IMG/VR virus record: IMGVR_UViG_3300042559_002699
Span: 1-64,000 of that record
Direction: 5' to 3' (one strand)
Source: a virus
Length of the DNA: 64,000 bases
Shown: positions 1 to 8,364 of the stretch, piece by piece
How positions within the stretch are numbered: the first letter of the stretch is position 1
How the letters are laid out: every line of letters begins with the position of its first letter
Notes under the pieces: model-generated
The model's input: the letters and a program-made list of their open reading frames with translations, nothing else
Databases searched by the model: none
Told to the model about the DNA's origin: nothing
Program-made: the position numbers and the translations under genes

Positions 1-250
1 ACCAGGTGGAAAAATTTCCTCTCGAGCTATCATATTGGTCTATTTTTAGCCAGACCTTGGCCATTGTGTTTAGGAACGCATCTTCTGCAAGTTCCGAATC
101 TTTTAGGATAGTGTAACAGTGATTTATCACTCCGGGTTTTACCCTTTCAAACAGATCTTTAAAACTTCTTTCGCTACGGAGCTCGATAAAACTGTTAGCA
201 AGTACCTGAATGTTCTTTTCCTTTTTTTCTTTCTTTAATTCTTTTTCCAT
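1..250 (-). CDS. ECF-like RNA polymerase sigma factor, N-terminal part (runs off the window)
   Basis: Reading the minus strand from the ATG at 250 gives 83 open codons up to base 1. After a Lys/Glu-rich start, the protein carries what reads as sigma-70 region 2: a helix with LFERVKPGVINHCY, then LAEDAFLNTMAKVW and IDQYDSSRGNFSTW, matching the usual AED...F...W pattern and the RG(N/S)F.(T/A)W ending of ECF sigma factors. The family binds core RNA polymerase and melts the -10 element. In T4 the late sigma gp55 does this for late genes, so a similar role is likely here. Region 4 would lie outside the window. The family call is fairly firm; the late-gene role is inferred. Confidence 0.62.
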   Translation of the reverse strand, partial: MEKELKKEKKEKNIQVLANSFIELRSERSFKDLFERVKPGVINHCYTILKDSELAEDAFLNTMAKVWLKIDQYDSSRGNFSTW

Positions 251-275
251 GTTTTCTTATATTTCTTTTAATTTT

Positions 276-854
276 TTATTCAATCTCTTTAATTCTAACA
301 ATTTCTATTCCTGCTTCATGGAGGAATTTTATTGAATCTGTCTTTCTATATAACTCCTTAAATACAACTCTCTTAATTCCAGCTTGGATGATTAATTTGG
401 AGCATTCAAAGCAAGGAGAAAGGGTAACATAGATTGTAGCTCCATCTGAGCTGTTGGTACTTTTGGCAAGCTTTGTGATTGCATTTGTCTCCGCATGGAG
501 AACATAGGGGAGTGTAACGTTATTTTCGTCCTCACACTGATTCGGGAATCCTGAAGGACTCCCGTTATAACCATCTGAGATGATAGATTTATTTTTAACA
601 ACTAAGCATCCAACTTGGGTTCTTTTGCAGTGGGAATTTGTGGCCCACATTTCAGACATCTTTAAATAGATTAGATCTGTCTTTAGAGTTTTCTCAGATC
701 TTATAATTTTGATAAGATCTTCTTTATGATCGGAAGAAATAAATGTCCCTTTATTTCCATCTTGCGGAAGTGACCAAAAGGGTAAATCTAATTTTTCCGA
801 ATGATTGGCCAGTACATAGTCGGCTGTTTCCACATTTATTCCATTGTTTAGCAT
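276..854 (-). CDS. cd: Deoxycytidylate (dCMP) deaminase
   Basis: Zinc-dependent deaminase that converts dCMP to dUMP, feeding dTMP synthesis in the infected cell. The zinc motif is clear: HAETNAI with His120 and Glu122, and PCFEC with Cys148 and Cys151. SDGYNGSPSGF upstream is the usual substrate-loop signature of phage and bacterial dCMP deaminases. At 192 residues it is longer than the core because about 60 residues precede the catalytic domain, which starts near MSEMW; the extra N-terminus is not recognised. A promoter-like ACCGTATATT lies 21 nt before the ATG. T4 gene cd is the functional counterpart. Confidence 0.9.
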   Translation of the reverse strand: MLNNGINVETADYVLANHSEKLDLPFWSLPQDGNKGTFISSDHKEDLIKIIRSEKTLKTDLIYLKMSEMWATNSHCKRTQVGCLVVKNKSIISDGYNGSPSGFPNQCEDENNVTLPYVLHAETNAITKLAKSTNSSDGATIYVTLSPCFECSKLIIQAGIKRVVFKELYRKTDSIKFLHEAGIEIVRIKEIE

Positions 855-875
855 AGTTTTTCTTTGTTACAACAG

Positions 876-885
876 AATATACGGT
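876..885 (-). promoter_or_regulatory. Class A promoter-like motif ACCGTATATT
   Basis: Minus-strand ACCGTATATT ending 21 nt before the dCMP deaminase ATG. The same 10-mer recurs exactly at 38797-38806 and 39273-39282, with one change at 18274-18283, always just upstream of a start codon. Upstream there is a TTTG about 21 nt away, so TTTG / TATATTCTG could also be read as a degenerate Bacteroidota TTTG / TAnnTTTG promoter. Promoter function is inferred from recurrence and position. Confidence 0.5.
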
Positions 886-921
886 CGCCCAATTATCTAA
901 TCCAAAGAAATTTAAAAAAAA

Positions 922-2295
922 TTATTCCAAAATATGGGAATGTGGTCTATATGGCTTATTGTCCCTTATATTCAAAGGTCCATTTAAGGCTGAATTCATA
1001 GAAGCAAGAAGAGCTTTTATATCAGCTATGTCCTGAGCAGTAATTTCTGTTGACTTGTCCTTGCTAGATTCATTCTTTTTTTCTCCAGCTTTAGATGCAC
1101 TAATTTTCTCTGGCTCCTTAGATTCCATCGGTTTTTTCTCATCTGACGGGGTTGTGGTTTCCTTATTTACAGGGGTTTCTGTTTTTTCCTTAGCAGGTGA
1201 CTCTTTTTTCTTTCCTCTTATCTTAGCTTTTAATTCAGTCCCGGCTTTTTCTATTTTAGCTTTAACAGATAATTTTTCAGGTTTATTTTCAACAGAAGCC
1301 GGAGAGGTAGAGGAATCCTCGGCTTTTTTCTTTTTTATAGCATCGGAAACCCCCTTAATTGTAGACCCTAAAGTAGTTTTCTGAAAAATCCTCTTCGACA
1401 TCTCTTTTAGATCGATATTTTTCTCTGCATTTTTTTCAGGGGTTATCCCAGGAGTAAGAGATTTTAAAGAAGGAGGTTCTTTTTTCTCCTGAACCCCAGC
1501 TACCGATGAATCTAAAGCTGAATCTTTCTGTACGATTTTTTCCTTCGACAGATCAGAAAGAGTGCCTTCCTTATTTGTATCTTTCCCCGATATTTTTTCT
1601 CTCAGCCTGCTAAGAAGACCTTTTCTTTCCGTTTTTTCTTCCGCAGTTTTTTCTTTCTCCGCCTCTATTTTTTCTTCCTTAGATTTCTTTTTAATGTTGA
1701 GTTTTTCTAGTATAGATTTCTTCTCTTTCTTTTCAGCTTCTTTAGATTTCTTTTCTGCAGATTCTTTTTCTGCCACTGCCGCTTCTTCTTTCTTAGCTTT
1801 TTCTTTTTCCTTAAGACCTTCTGTACTAGTAACCCCTTCAACTATAGTAGAATTTTTTTCTTCTTTTTTTCTTCTAATTGACTCTACTATACTACCGGCA
1901 CTAGACTTTAAAACTCCGGAAATACCTGCTTTAGCAGCATCCTTCAAAGACTTTGTTTCCAGTAAAGTTTTTCCAGCATTTCTTATCCCTGATAATCCAG
2001 CTTTTTTGATCTCATTATTTCCTGCTTCTGAATTTTTCTTGAAAGTTTCAAGAAATTTAGAAAACATGTTATCTTGGCTTTTTTTAGTTTCTGCTATTAC
2101 CTTTTGGGGATCCGAGGTTGATGATTTATTCTCGGTTTTATCAGGTGCAGCTTCTTTTTTCTCAACAGATTTAACAACAGCATCCTGGACCGATGAAGTC
2201 GTTTTGTTCATTGCTCTTATTTCTTTTACCAGAACATCTAGATTTCTGGTAAGGTCAGAAAGCTCTTTAAGTATTTTTTGGGAAGAATCTGCCAC
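922..2295 (-). CDS. Lys/Glu/Ser-rich low-complexity protein, probably virion-associated
   Basis: 457 residues with no recognised fold. The first 35 residues are a plausible amphipathic helix (ILKELSDLTRNLDVLVKEIR). The rest is very rich in Lys, Glu, Ser and Ala with repeated KEK, EKK and KKKS stretches, so it should be disordered or coiled-coil. GTG is chosen as start because it sits 18 nt downstream of a class B promoter motif and no ATG occurs before residue 29. The gene closes the virion block after the gp26-like hub gene, suggesting a structural or assembly role, but composition alone cannot show this. Confidence 0.6.
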   Translation of the reverse strand: MADSSQKILKELSDLTRNLDVLVKEIRAMNKTTSSVQDAVVKSVEKKEAAPDKTENKSSTSDPQKVIAETKKSQDNMFSKFLETFKKNSEAGNNEIKKAGLSGIRNAGKTLLETKSLKDAAKAGISGVLKSSAGSIVESIRRKKEEKNSTIVEGVTSTEGLKEKEKAKKEEAAVAEKESAEKKSKEAEKKEKKSILEKLNIKKKSKEEKIEAEKEKTAEEKTERKGLLSRLREKISGKDTNKEGTLSDLSKEKIVQKDSALDSSVAGVQEKKEPPSLKSLTPGITPEKNAEKNIDLKEMSKRIFQKTTLGSTIKGVSDAIKKKKAEDSSTSPASVENKPEKLSVKAKIEKAGTELKAKIRGKKKESPAKEKTETPVNKETTTPSDEKKPMESKEPEKISASKAGEKKNESSKDKSTEITAQDIADIKALLASMNSALNGPLNIRDNKPYRPHSHILE

Positions 2296-2312
2296 TAAAA
2301 AAGTATTTTTCT

Positions 2313-2322
2313 TTTATATATC
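2313..2322 (-). promoter_or_regulatory. Class B (putative late) promoter motif
   Basis: Minus-strand GATATATAAA, 17 nt before the GTG start of the Lys/Glu-rich gene. It belongs to a recurring GATATATA(A/C/G) set found before virion-type genes in this window and resembles, but is not identical to, the T4 late promoter TATAAATA. Confidence 0.45.
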
Positions 2323-2328
2323 AGAATT

Positions 2329-2490
2329 TTACTGCTTAGACAAATTGAATATCTCCTTCTTACCAGACTCTTCTGCTATTTCTCTATTTTCCTCCTCAAC
2401 AGCAAGATTCAATTTATCCAGCCAAATTTGGTATTCGTAATAAGGAATAGACTCAACCCAAACCGGATCAAGACCATGTTCCTTCCACAT
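2329..2490 (-). CDS. Small baseplate-region protein, unknown
   Basis: 53 residues from the ATG at 2490 (MWKEHGLDPVWVESIPYYEY...), located 13 nt after the stop of the gp26-like gene. An in-frame TTG at 2520 would add 10 residues and overlap that gene by 17 bp. Small acidic helical proteins with a W-x-E-H-G-x-D start followed by a Y/W-x-x-W-L motif often follow hub genes in contractile-tail modules, but no family can be named. Probably translated together with the upstream gene. Confidence 0.55.
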   Translation of the reverse strand: MWKEHGLDPVWVESIPYYEYQIWLDKLNLAVEEENREIAEESGKKEIFNLSKQ

Positions 2491-2503
2491 TCTGAACTTC
2501 AGA

Positions 2504-3589
2504 TCAAAGAAGTTCTCCAAAGATATTTGAAATAACGAAAAGAGATTTGAACCCGAAGGGAAACGTTATTGGTGCGGCGACCTCAGCACCGCAGGTTGGA
2601 CAATTTAGTTTAATATCTAACTTTGTTCCGATTTTAATAGCTTCTGAAAGTTCGTAATACAAAGAAAATTCCTCTTTAGACCAAGAATCCGATTCTTTCA
2701 TTTTTTCGCTTATTGTTCTGTAATTAAGACCTCTCCATTCTTCGAAAATAAAAGGAGCAATCTTGATAAAGCTTTCGTCAACTTCAACACCTTTTCTTTC
2801 TGATTCTACAACAAAAGAAGTAATCTCGTCCATGATTCCTATGGAAGGAACAGACATTCTAATTTCTTTTCCCAATTTCTTTACAGGTAAAATAAAGAGT
2901 CTATCCATCGGGGAATAGTATTTCATAATTTTTGAGTCTATCTCATAATCGGATAAAATACCAGTTCTTAGCTCTATTCCGTTTGATAGGGGACAAACGT
3001 TTTTATCTTCACAATTTGTATCTGGAGTTATAATTATTCTATTCTCACCTTGAACAAAAGTTAAATCCCGAATTGCCATAATCAAGAAGAATCTATCTTC
3101 CTGTTTTAAATCCTTGAACGAAACTACTCCTTCTCCTGGATAATGTATGGTACAGCATTTACTTAATATGAAATTAAGTTTCTCGTTTAAATCTATTAGA
3201 TCATCCTCATCTATAGTCGAATAATGTCTAATCTCTTTAACTTCTGCTGCTCTAATAGCAATCTTTGTTCCGTCTGGATAAAACCATCCTTTGGAAGGAA
3301 GAATATTAAGAGGTAAATTTTTCCATCCAAAATCAAGACCTGGACTGAATTGAGGTTCTGGGTCAGGCCTACGAATTCTATTTTCTACTCTTCCTAGACT
3401 AATTGGTTCTTCCTGATAAACAGAGACTGGATCCATTGTATTTTGTGATTCCAAAGGCTCTTTAGGCTCTGACGGAGGGGCAGGTTCCAAAACAGGATCA
3501 TCATAAACGATTCCACCTTCTCTTTCTTTCATAGAAAGTATTTCTTCTGGAGATAATCCTCCTAAAATTCCTTGATCTTCTAGTCCCAT
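2504..3589 (-). CDS. Baseplate hub protein, T4 gp26-like
   Basis: 361 residues. The N-terminal ~80 residues are Pro/Glu-rich and probably unstructured. The rest reads as the T4_baseplate (gp26-type) family: LPSKGWFYPDG, the acidic VKEIRHYSTIDEDD stretch, GVVSFKDLKQEDRFFLIMAIRDLTF, then a C-terminal CPTCGAEV zinc-like pair and FPFGF. Cys pairs at 'CEDKNVC' and 'CPTC' may bind a metal. The family forms the central baseplate hub that docks to the tail tube. It is preceded by a strong minus-strand terminator and a TATATAAAA promoter-like site, so it probably starts its own transcript. Confidence 0.6.
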   Translation of the reverse strand: MGLEDQGILGGLSPEEILSMKEREGGIVYDDPVLEPAPPSEPKEPLESQNTMDPVSVYQEEPISLGRVENRIRRPDPEPQFSPGLDFGWKNLPLNILPSKGWFYPDGTKIAIRAAEVKEIRHYSTIDEDDLIDLNEKLNFILSKCCTIHYPGEGVVSFKDLKQEDRFFLIMAIRDLTFVQGENRIIITPDTNCEDKNVCPLSNGIELRTGILSDYEIDSKIMKYYSPMDRLFILPVKKLGKEIRMSVPSIGIMDEITSFVVESERKGVEVDESFIKIAPFIFEEWRGLNYRTISEKMKESDSWSKEEFSLYYELSEAIKIGTKLDIKLNCPTCGAEVAAPITFPFGFKSLFVISNIFGELL

Positions 3590-3606
3590 ATTAAATTATT
3601 CTTTAT

Positions 3607-3618
3607 ATTTTATATACC
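3607..3618 (-). promoter_or_regulatory. Class B-like promoter motif before the gp26-like gene
   Basis: Minus-strand GGTATATAAAAT-type element about 18 nt before the ATG of the hub gene and just after a terminator hairpin. It differs from the GATATATA set by one base at the left edge. Confidence 0.35.
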
Positions 3619-3627
3619 CACATACAA

Positions 3628-3662
3628 TAAAAAATGGATATTCTATATTTTAGAATATCCAT
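3628..3662 (-). terminator. Rho-independent terminator after the tail tube genes
   Basis: A perfect 12-bp stem (3634-3645 with 3651-3662) with a 5-base loop, followed on the minus strand by six T residues (3633-3628). It sits after the second tail tube gene and would end the sheath/tube transcript. Confidence 0.8.
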
Positions 3663-3690
3663 CTCGAAAAAGTTTCGGTTTATGAAATTA

Positions 3691-4269
3691 TTATAAGAAT
3701 TGATCTTGCCAGTAATCTGCTTTCCAAGAAGTGTTTAATTCATATAAGGTTTCCCCCGCACCATAATTTAAAGCCATTTCATTTATTGATTCAGTTAAGA
3801 AGCAATTGTTAAGACTAATTCTTCTGAATACGTCCCCTTGCTTATTGAAGATTGAAACTACCATAGATCCAACGTAGTCTTTCTTCAGACCCATCGCACC
3901 AGTTAATGGATTGTAAATTAAATCCGCCCATTGTCTCATGATCTTATAGATGATCATCGAATTTTGTTCATTTAAATTTACTTCAAAATCTACGGAAAAA
4001 GTAACTGAAGTATCTCCAGGAGCTCCTCCTGCATATCTTCTTTCAGCAAATTTGTAATTCTGAACAGCTGCACCTGATGGTTGTATGTCTACTGCTAATC
4101 CTGATATTTTCTTTACCTGTTGGGTTAATATTCCCTCTCCTTTGAACCTTGTATTGGCCAAAGTAACAGCAGCAGGAGGGGTAATGATAACCTCGAACTG
4201 GTTTAAATAAACTGGTTCGTAAAGTTTAATACCTGCTGCGGAATTCGTAAAATGTGGTAGTCCTGCCAT
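3691..4269 (-). CDS. Tail tube protein, T4 gp19-like (copy 2)
   Basis: 192 residues of the phage tail tube family (T4_gp19). Family features: a YLNQFEV beta strand near the N-terminus, a central RQWADLIYNPLTGAMGLK segment, and a C-terminal VVSIFNKQGDVFRRISLNNCF strand pair followed by ELNTSWKADYW. Such proteins stack as hexameric rings to form the inner tube through which DNA passes. It is a clear paralog of the gene just upstream (183 residues), sharing the MAGLPH start and most of the central motifs. A strong terminator follows. Confidence 0.78.
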   Translation of the reverse strand: MAGLPHFTNSAAGIKLYEPVYLNQFEVIITPPAAVTLANTRFKGEGILTQQVKKISGLAVDIQPSGAAVQNYKFAERRYAGGAPGDTSVTFSVDFEVNLNEQNSMIIYKIMRQWADLIYNPLTGAMGLKKDYVGSMVVSIFNKQGDVFRRISLNNCFLTESINEMALNYGAGETLYELNTSWKADYWQDQFL

Positions 4270-4284
4270 TTATTTTTATTTATT

Positions 4285-4836
4285 TTATAAGAACAGATCG
4301 TCCCAATAGTCTACTGCCCAAGTCATATTGATAGCGTATAGTTCAGTTGAAGTATAATCTAATTCCATAGCATCTATACCTTTCAAAGGAAAACAATCTC
4401 TACAAGTTATTCTTCTAAATACATCCCCTTGCTTATTGAAAACTGAGATGACAATAGTTCCTGTGTAGTCTCTTTTTAAACCCATTGCTCCTGTTATAGG
4501 ATTGTAAATCAAATCTGTCCATTGTCTTAGGGTTTTAAAAACATACATAGAATTTGCATCATTCAAGTTAACCGAAAATGAAATTCCCAAGTCAAATGTT
4601 GTAGTATCGGGTTTTGCTCCTGAATAGTTTCTAGTTGCAAATTTATACTTCTGTTCTACAGGAGCCGGAGTTTTATCAACTGCCATCCCGTTTATATTTG
4701 TTACTTGCTCTAGTAGAATATTACCACCCAGAACTGGTCCAGGAGGGGTAATTAAAACCTCAAACTGGTTGAGGTAAACAGGTTCGTATTTGTTTATCCC
4801 AAACAGTGAATTTTGATAATGTGGTAATCCAGCCAT
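4285..4836 (-). CDS. Tail tube protein, T4 gp19-like (copy 1)
   Basis: 183 residues, same family and architecture as the following gene: MAGLPH start, YEPVYLNQFEV, RQWTDLIYNPITGAMGLK, ISVFNKQGDVFRRI and a final TWAVDYW strand. It directly follows the sheath gene, the place of gene 19 in T4, so this copy is the better candidate for the main tube protein. The paralog differs mostly in the loop after ITPP, which is about 10 residues longer there. One copy may instead form a tube-end ring. Confidence 0.78.
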   Translation of the reverse strand: MAGLPHYQNSLFGINKYEPVYLNQFEVLITPPGPVLGGNILLEQVTNINGMAVDKTPAPVEQKYKFATRNYSGAKPDTTTFDLGISFSVNLNDANSMYVFKTLRQWTDLIYNPITGAMGLKRDYTGTIVISVFNKQGDVFRRITCRDCFPLKGIDAMELDYTSTELYAINMTWAVDYWDDLFL

Positions 4837-4895
4837 TCAGTTTTTTCTTATTTTCTATATTTATCCAACTTCTTTAATCTTTCAAAATTTTCAGA

Positions 4896-7800
4896 TTATG
4901 CGAACTGAATAAATCCTCCTGCTGCGATTCCTCCGGTTCTAGTAACAGTGATTCTGTTAATGAACTTCTGGATTCCTCTTGCTGGCTCAAGGATAACGTC
5001 TATAATACCGATGTTTTGATCAATTACTGAAGGTGGATTGTTTGAAGCATCCATGATTACTTGGTAAGCATAGATTCCGCCTCCTGATCTAACTCCATCA
5101 AGGTAATTGTCTACCAATGTTTTAATTTCAAGTCTGATAGAATCTTCGTTGAAGTCAAACAGGTAGTTGGAAAGAATTTGTTCTACATCATTCTCAACAC
5201 TGATTAAAAGGTCCCTAACGTGCACTAGGCTGAACGCTGAGTTAACTGTTTGATATCCGGTTTGGTTACCGAAGATAACAACGCCTAGGCCTCTCTTTTT
5301 GATTATAGGGTTGATACCGAAAGGCTCCAGATAAGATCTATCTTCTAAAGTGAAGTCATATTCAAGTCCTACTAAGTTTGTTCCTGCAATAGTTCCTCTC
5401 TTTTGTCCTGCTACGATTGCGTAAGGTTCTCCGTTTGCAAATTTAGCAACGAAATTGTTGGAAACAAATGCTGCTGGTGGAACGTTCACGTTTCTGTTGT
5501 TCTCTCTTAAAGTAACATAAGGAGCATAGAATGCTGCGAATGAAGCTCCTAAAGCTTGAGTTGGTAAAGAGAAAGTATATGATGGGTTCAGAGCTAAGTT
5601 ACCTCCGTCTGCAATATATTGGGTTTGTAGTGCTGGATATGGATCAGCTGCAGTAGGTGCTGCTGTAAATCTAGGATCTACAGATTCTTGGAACTGAGCC
5701 ATTGAAGGTGCATTAATAAATGCAAGTGCTTGTCCTCTCATCATTGCCAATTTACTCAATTGGTATTTAGAGTTCGGAAGAATCACTCCACTAAATGTAT
5801 CTACGATGTACCTGAATGAAATAACGTCTTTAGTTGCAAGAGTTGCTGCAATGTTAGTGTTGTACATAACATCTAAAATTTCAGTTATTCTAGCATCTTG
5901 ACCATTAGGTCTGTGGAAGTCACTCAATTGAAATCCTTCAAGGTATGTGAAGTCAAATGAAGTTGTGAATTGAGGAATTGATTGGAATTTCTGTACTTGT
6001 AATCCTGTATTTCCACCTGAGTAGAAGTAGATAGGTCTTGCAGTAGTTACTGTTACTATACCAGAAAGAGATGTTGTAGCTACCGAGGTAACTTTGGTCA
6101 ACCTTTGTTGTCTGTTAGCATTTCCAACTTGGCAAAGATCTAAGTCAGTAGAAACTAATAGATCTCCAACTGAAACGGTGTAAAGGTTGCTGTCCAAACT
6201 AAAAGAAGTAACGCTAAGTTTTCCGTTTATCCCTCCTTGTACATCGATGTATTCGTTAATACTTCCGATGGAAGATATAATATCCAATTTATTAGTAGCT
6301 GGATATCCTGCGATTTGTCCTGTACTTACAGAAGCATAAGACGCTCCAAAATTAACCAAAGGTTCTAAACTATTTGAAGATCTGGAAATGTTGCTATATC
6401 CAAAAGCATAGGTGATAGCATATTGATCTCTGTCTACGTCTTGTTTATAAGCTAAATATTGAGGAGAAGATCCAGATGCATTATCATAGATGGTATCCCC
6501 GTCCTGAAGCTCTGCATACAGAACATTCTGATAGAAGGGAGTTGTGATTTGACCTAATAAAGCATTAGCGAATCCAGTAGGAGCTTGAGGGCCAGTAGCT
6601 GACGTTCCTCCTGGTCCTAGAGTAAATTGGATTCCTAAAGCATCGGAAGCACCGAATTGATAGGATGCTGTACCCCCTAAGATTGCTCCTGTTATTCCAT
6701 AAGGTGAATATGTTGATCCAGCAAAATCATCTGCTAAAGGTGTTACCGAGATTCCTAAAGCTCTATATTTAGAAATATCCAAAGGATGACTGAATGCAAT
6801 TCTTAAACTTCCACTTACTTGTGCAACATTTGCAACTTTTAATTTTACAAGATCCCCATTTGAGAATTGGTCGATTATAGAATCACTTCCAGTAAGTCCT
6901 GAAATTTGTCCTACTACGTAAGGATTTGAAGTAGAAGATGGGGTTAAGAAAGTTTGAAGATCTAATAGATCTGCTGCACTTAGTCCCGCAAAAGATCCTG
7001 AAGCTCCGGTTACTGCTGTTAAGAAGTGTAATCCTCCAACATAAGCATTAGGATCGTAAGTATTAAATCCTAGTACATTAACACCAGCAGTACCACCCCA
7101 AGTTGTTGTAGCAGCTACGGAAGGTAAACAATATAAAGTACCTACATTAATAGCTCCGGTTGCTCCAGTGATACCTGCGTTATCTTGAAGATTAGAATAG
7201 TTTCTTGTGTACAAATAATCTTGTAAAAGATTCTGATCATAACTTAAGAAATTAAGCTTTGCATCTTCAATATCTCTATCTCCAGAAAGTTCGTCGATTA
7301 AGTGATTACCCACTAAGTCAACCTTATAAGGATTAGTACAAAGATTTTCTAAAGCATCTTCATCAATCGCACAGAATAAACCGTTTGAAGGGGTATTGTT
7401 GTTAATAAGAGTTTGGATGTATTCATTGTTGCCGTTTAGGTTAACAAAGTCAATAATTAAACATCCGGTAGTAACTGATACAATTTCAACGTCTTGCTGA
7501 TTCAAGAAATTATTCATTTGGCTCTTAATGAATCCATTTGCAGTAAAGAAACTACTCCATTTTGGATCTTGAGAAAGAGCTGCATAATCTGTCCAATCCC
7601 CAGAAACTGCTATCACATCGATAAACCAGTCCGAGATATAGTCATAAGGGTTAACATAAGAAGGAACGTTTCCTGCACCATACCAATCAATAGCAAAAAT
7701 GTCATAACCTAATAAAGGAGGATTAGCATCTGTAGATTTTCTAACAATCACAGACATTGCATCTGAACCTAGATTTACTAGGTTGAAGATTCTTCCTTGG

Positions 7801-8267
7801 TCAATTATTGATCTAGTAGCTAGAAAATACTTTGTATCTGCATACCAGAATCTCTCTTTGTTATAATAAGAAGCATAAAGTCTCTCAGTAAGAACCCCGT
7901 TCTTCTGCTCTGTATCTACGGAATATCCAAAATAAGGAGTTTTATCTGCAGTTGGACTATCTACATCATTATTCAATCTTAATAAATTAAGAGCGAATAC
8001 TGGTCCTGCGTTTAAGCAGGTAAAGATAGATCTTTGAAAATAAGATCCTTTTGCTTCTAGAGTTTTATCTATGTCTCCAAAAATAGCTAACGCGGTAGTA
8101 ACGTCTGGAATATAGACTGGTGCGTTGAATGGTCCTTTATTAGAAAATCCAACTACCAGACGAATAGTCTGAGATGTTAAGATAACGTTTGCAGACGCAT
8201 CGAATTCCAGGGTATAAACTCCAGATGCTTTAAATTGGGATAAATCAAGTTTGACTTTTTGTGCCAT
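4896..8267 (-). CDS. Tail sheath protein, T4 gp18-like, unusually long
   Basis: 1123 residues, against about 660 for T4 gp18. The N-terminal ~110 residues (RLVVGFSNKGPFNAPVYI..., the acidic IFGDIDKTLE and CLNAGPVFALNLLRL) and the C-terminal ~200 residues (KKRGLGVVIFGNQTGYQT..., LISVENDVEQILSNYLFD, GIYAYQVIMDASNNPP, EPARGIQKFINRITV) match the conserved sheath core that interlocks and contracts. Roughly 400 extra residues in the middle, rich in Gly, Ser, Thr and Ala, form insertion domains expected on the outer tail surface. The first copy of the tube gene follows. Confidence 0.85.
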   Translation of the reverse strand: MAQKVKLDLSQFKASGVYTLEFDASANVILTSQTIRLVVGFSNKGPFNAPVYIPDVTTALAIFGDIDKTLEAKGSYFQRSIFTCLNAGPVFALNLLRLNNDVDSPTADKTPYFGYSVDTEQKNGVLTERLYASYYNKERFWYADTKYFLATRSIIDQGRIFNLVNLGSDAMSVIVRKSTDANPPLLGYDIFAIDWYGAGNVPSYVNPYDYISDWFIDVIAVSGDWTDYAALSQDPKWSSFFTANGFIKSQMNNFLNQQDVEIVSVTTGCLIIDFVNLNGNNEYIQTLINNNTPSNGLFCAIDEDALENLCTNPYKVDLVGNHLIDELSGDRDIEDAKLNFLSYDQNLLQDYLYTRNYSNLQDNAGITGATGAINVGTLYCLPSVAATTTWGGTAGVNVLGFNTYDPNAYVGGLHFLTAVTGASGSFAGLSAADLLDLQTFLTPSSTSNPYVVGQISGLTGSDSIIDQFSNGDLVKLKVANVAQVSGSLRIAFSHPLDISKYRALGISVTPLADDFAGSTYSPYGITGAILGGTASYQFGASDALGIQFTLGPGGTSATGPQAPTGFANALLGQITTPFYQNVLYAELQDGDTIYDNASGSSPQYLAYKQDVDRDQYAITYAFGYSNISRSSNSLEPLVNFGASYASVSTGQIAGYPATNKLDIISSIGSINEYIDVQGGINGKLSVTSFSLDSNLYTVSVGDLLVSTDLDLCQVGNANRQQRLTKVTSVATTSLSGIVTVTTARPIYFYSGGNTGLQVQKFQSIPQFTTSFDFTYLEGFQLSDFHRPNGQDARITEILDVMYNTNIAATLATKDVISFRYIVDTFSGVILPNSKYQLSKLAMMRGQALAFINAPSMAQFQESVDPRFTAAPTAADPYPALQTQYIADGGNLALNPSYTFSLPTQALGASFAAFYAPYVTLRENNRNVNVPPAAFVSNNFVAKFANGEPYAIVAGQKRGTIAGTNLVGLEYDFTLEDRSYLEPFGINPIIKKRGLGVVIFGNQTGYQTVNSAFSLVHVRDLLISVENDVEQILSNYLFDFNEDSIRLEIKTLVDNYLDGVRSGGGIYAYQVIMDASNNPPSVIDQNIGIIDVILEPARGIQKFINRITVTRTGGIAAGGFIQFA

Positions 8268-8290
8268 TATTCAGTGGTATTTTTTGCTTT

Positions 8291-8299
8291 GTATATATC
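8291..8299 (-). promoter_or_regulatory. Class B promoter motif before the sheath gene
   Basis: Minus-strand GATATATAC, 23 nt before the sheath ATG. A second copy, GATATATAAA, lies further upstream at 8338-8347. Confidence 0.45.
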
Positions 8300-8337
8300 T
8301 AACTAACTCTATACAAATTAGAGCTTACTAGTTTTGA

Positions 8338-8347
8338 TTTATATATC
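8338..8347 (-). promoter_or_regulatory. Second class B promoter motif before the sheath gene
   Basis: Minus-strand GATATATAAA in the gap after the large terminase gene, 70 nt before the sheath ATG. Two such sites in tandem would suit a highly expressed virion gene. Confidence 0.4.
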
Positions 8348-8364
8348 CGATAAAGAAATCATTT

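Noticed and set aside
1562-2440. 292-codon plus-strand ORF, Phe/Ser-rich
   Set aside because: It lies opposite the Lys/Glu-rich gene; Phe and Ser runs are just the antisense of Lys/Glu codons. No promoter or family signs.
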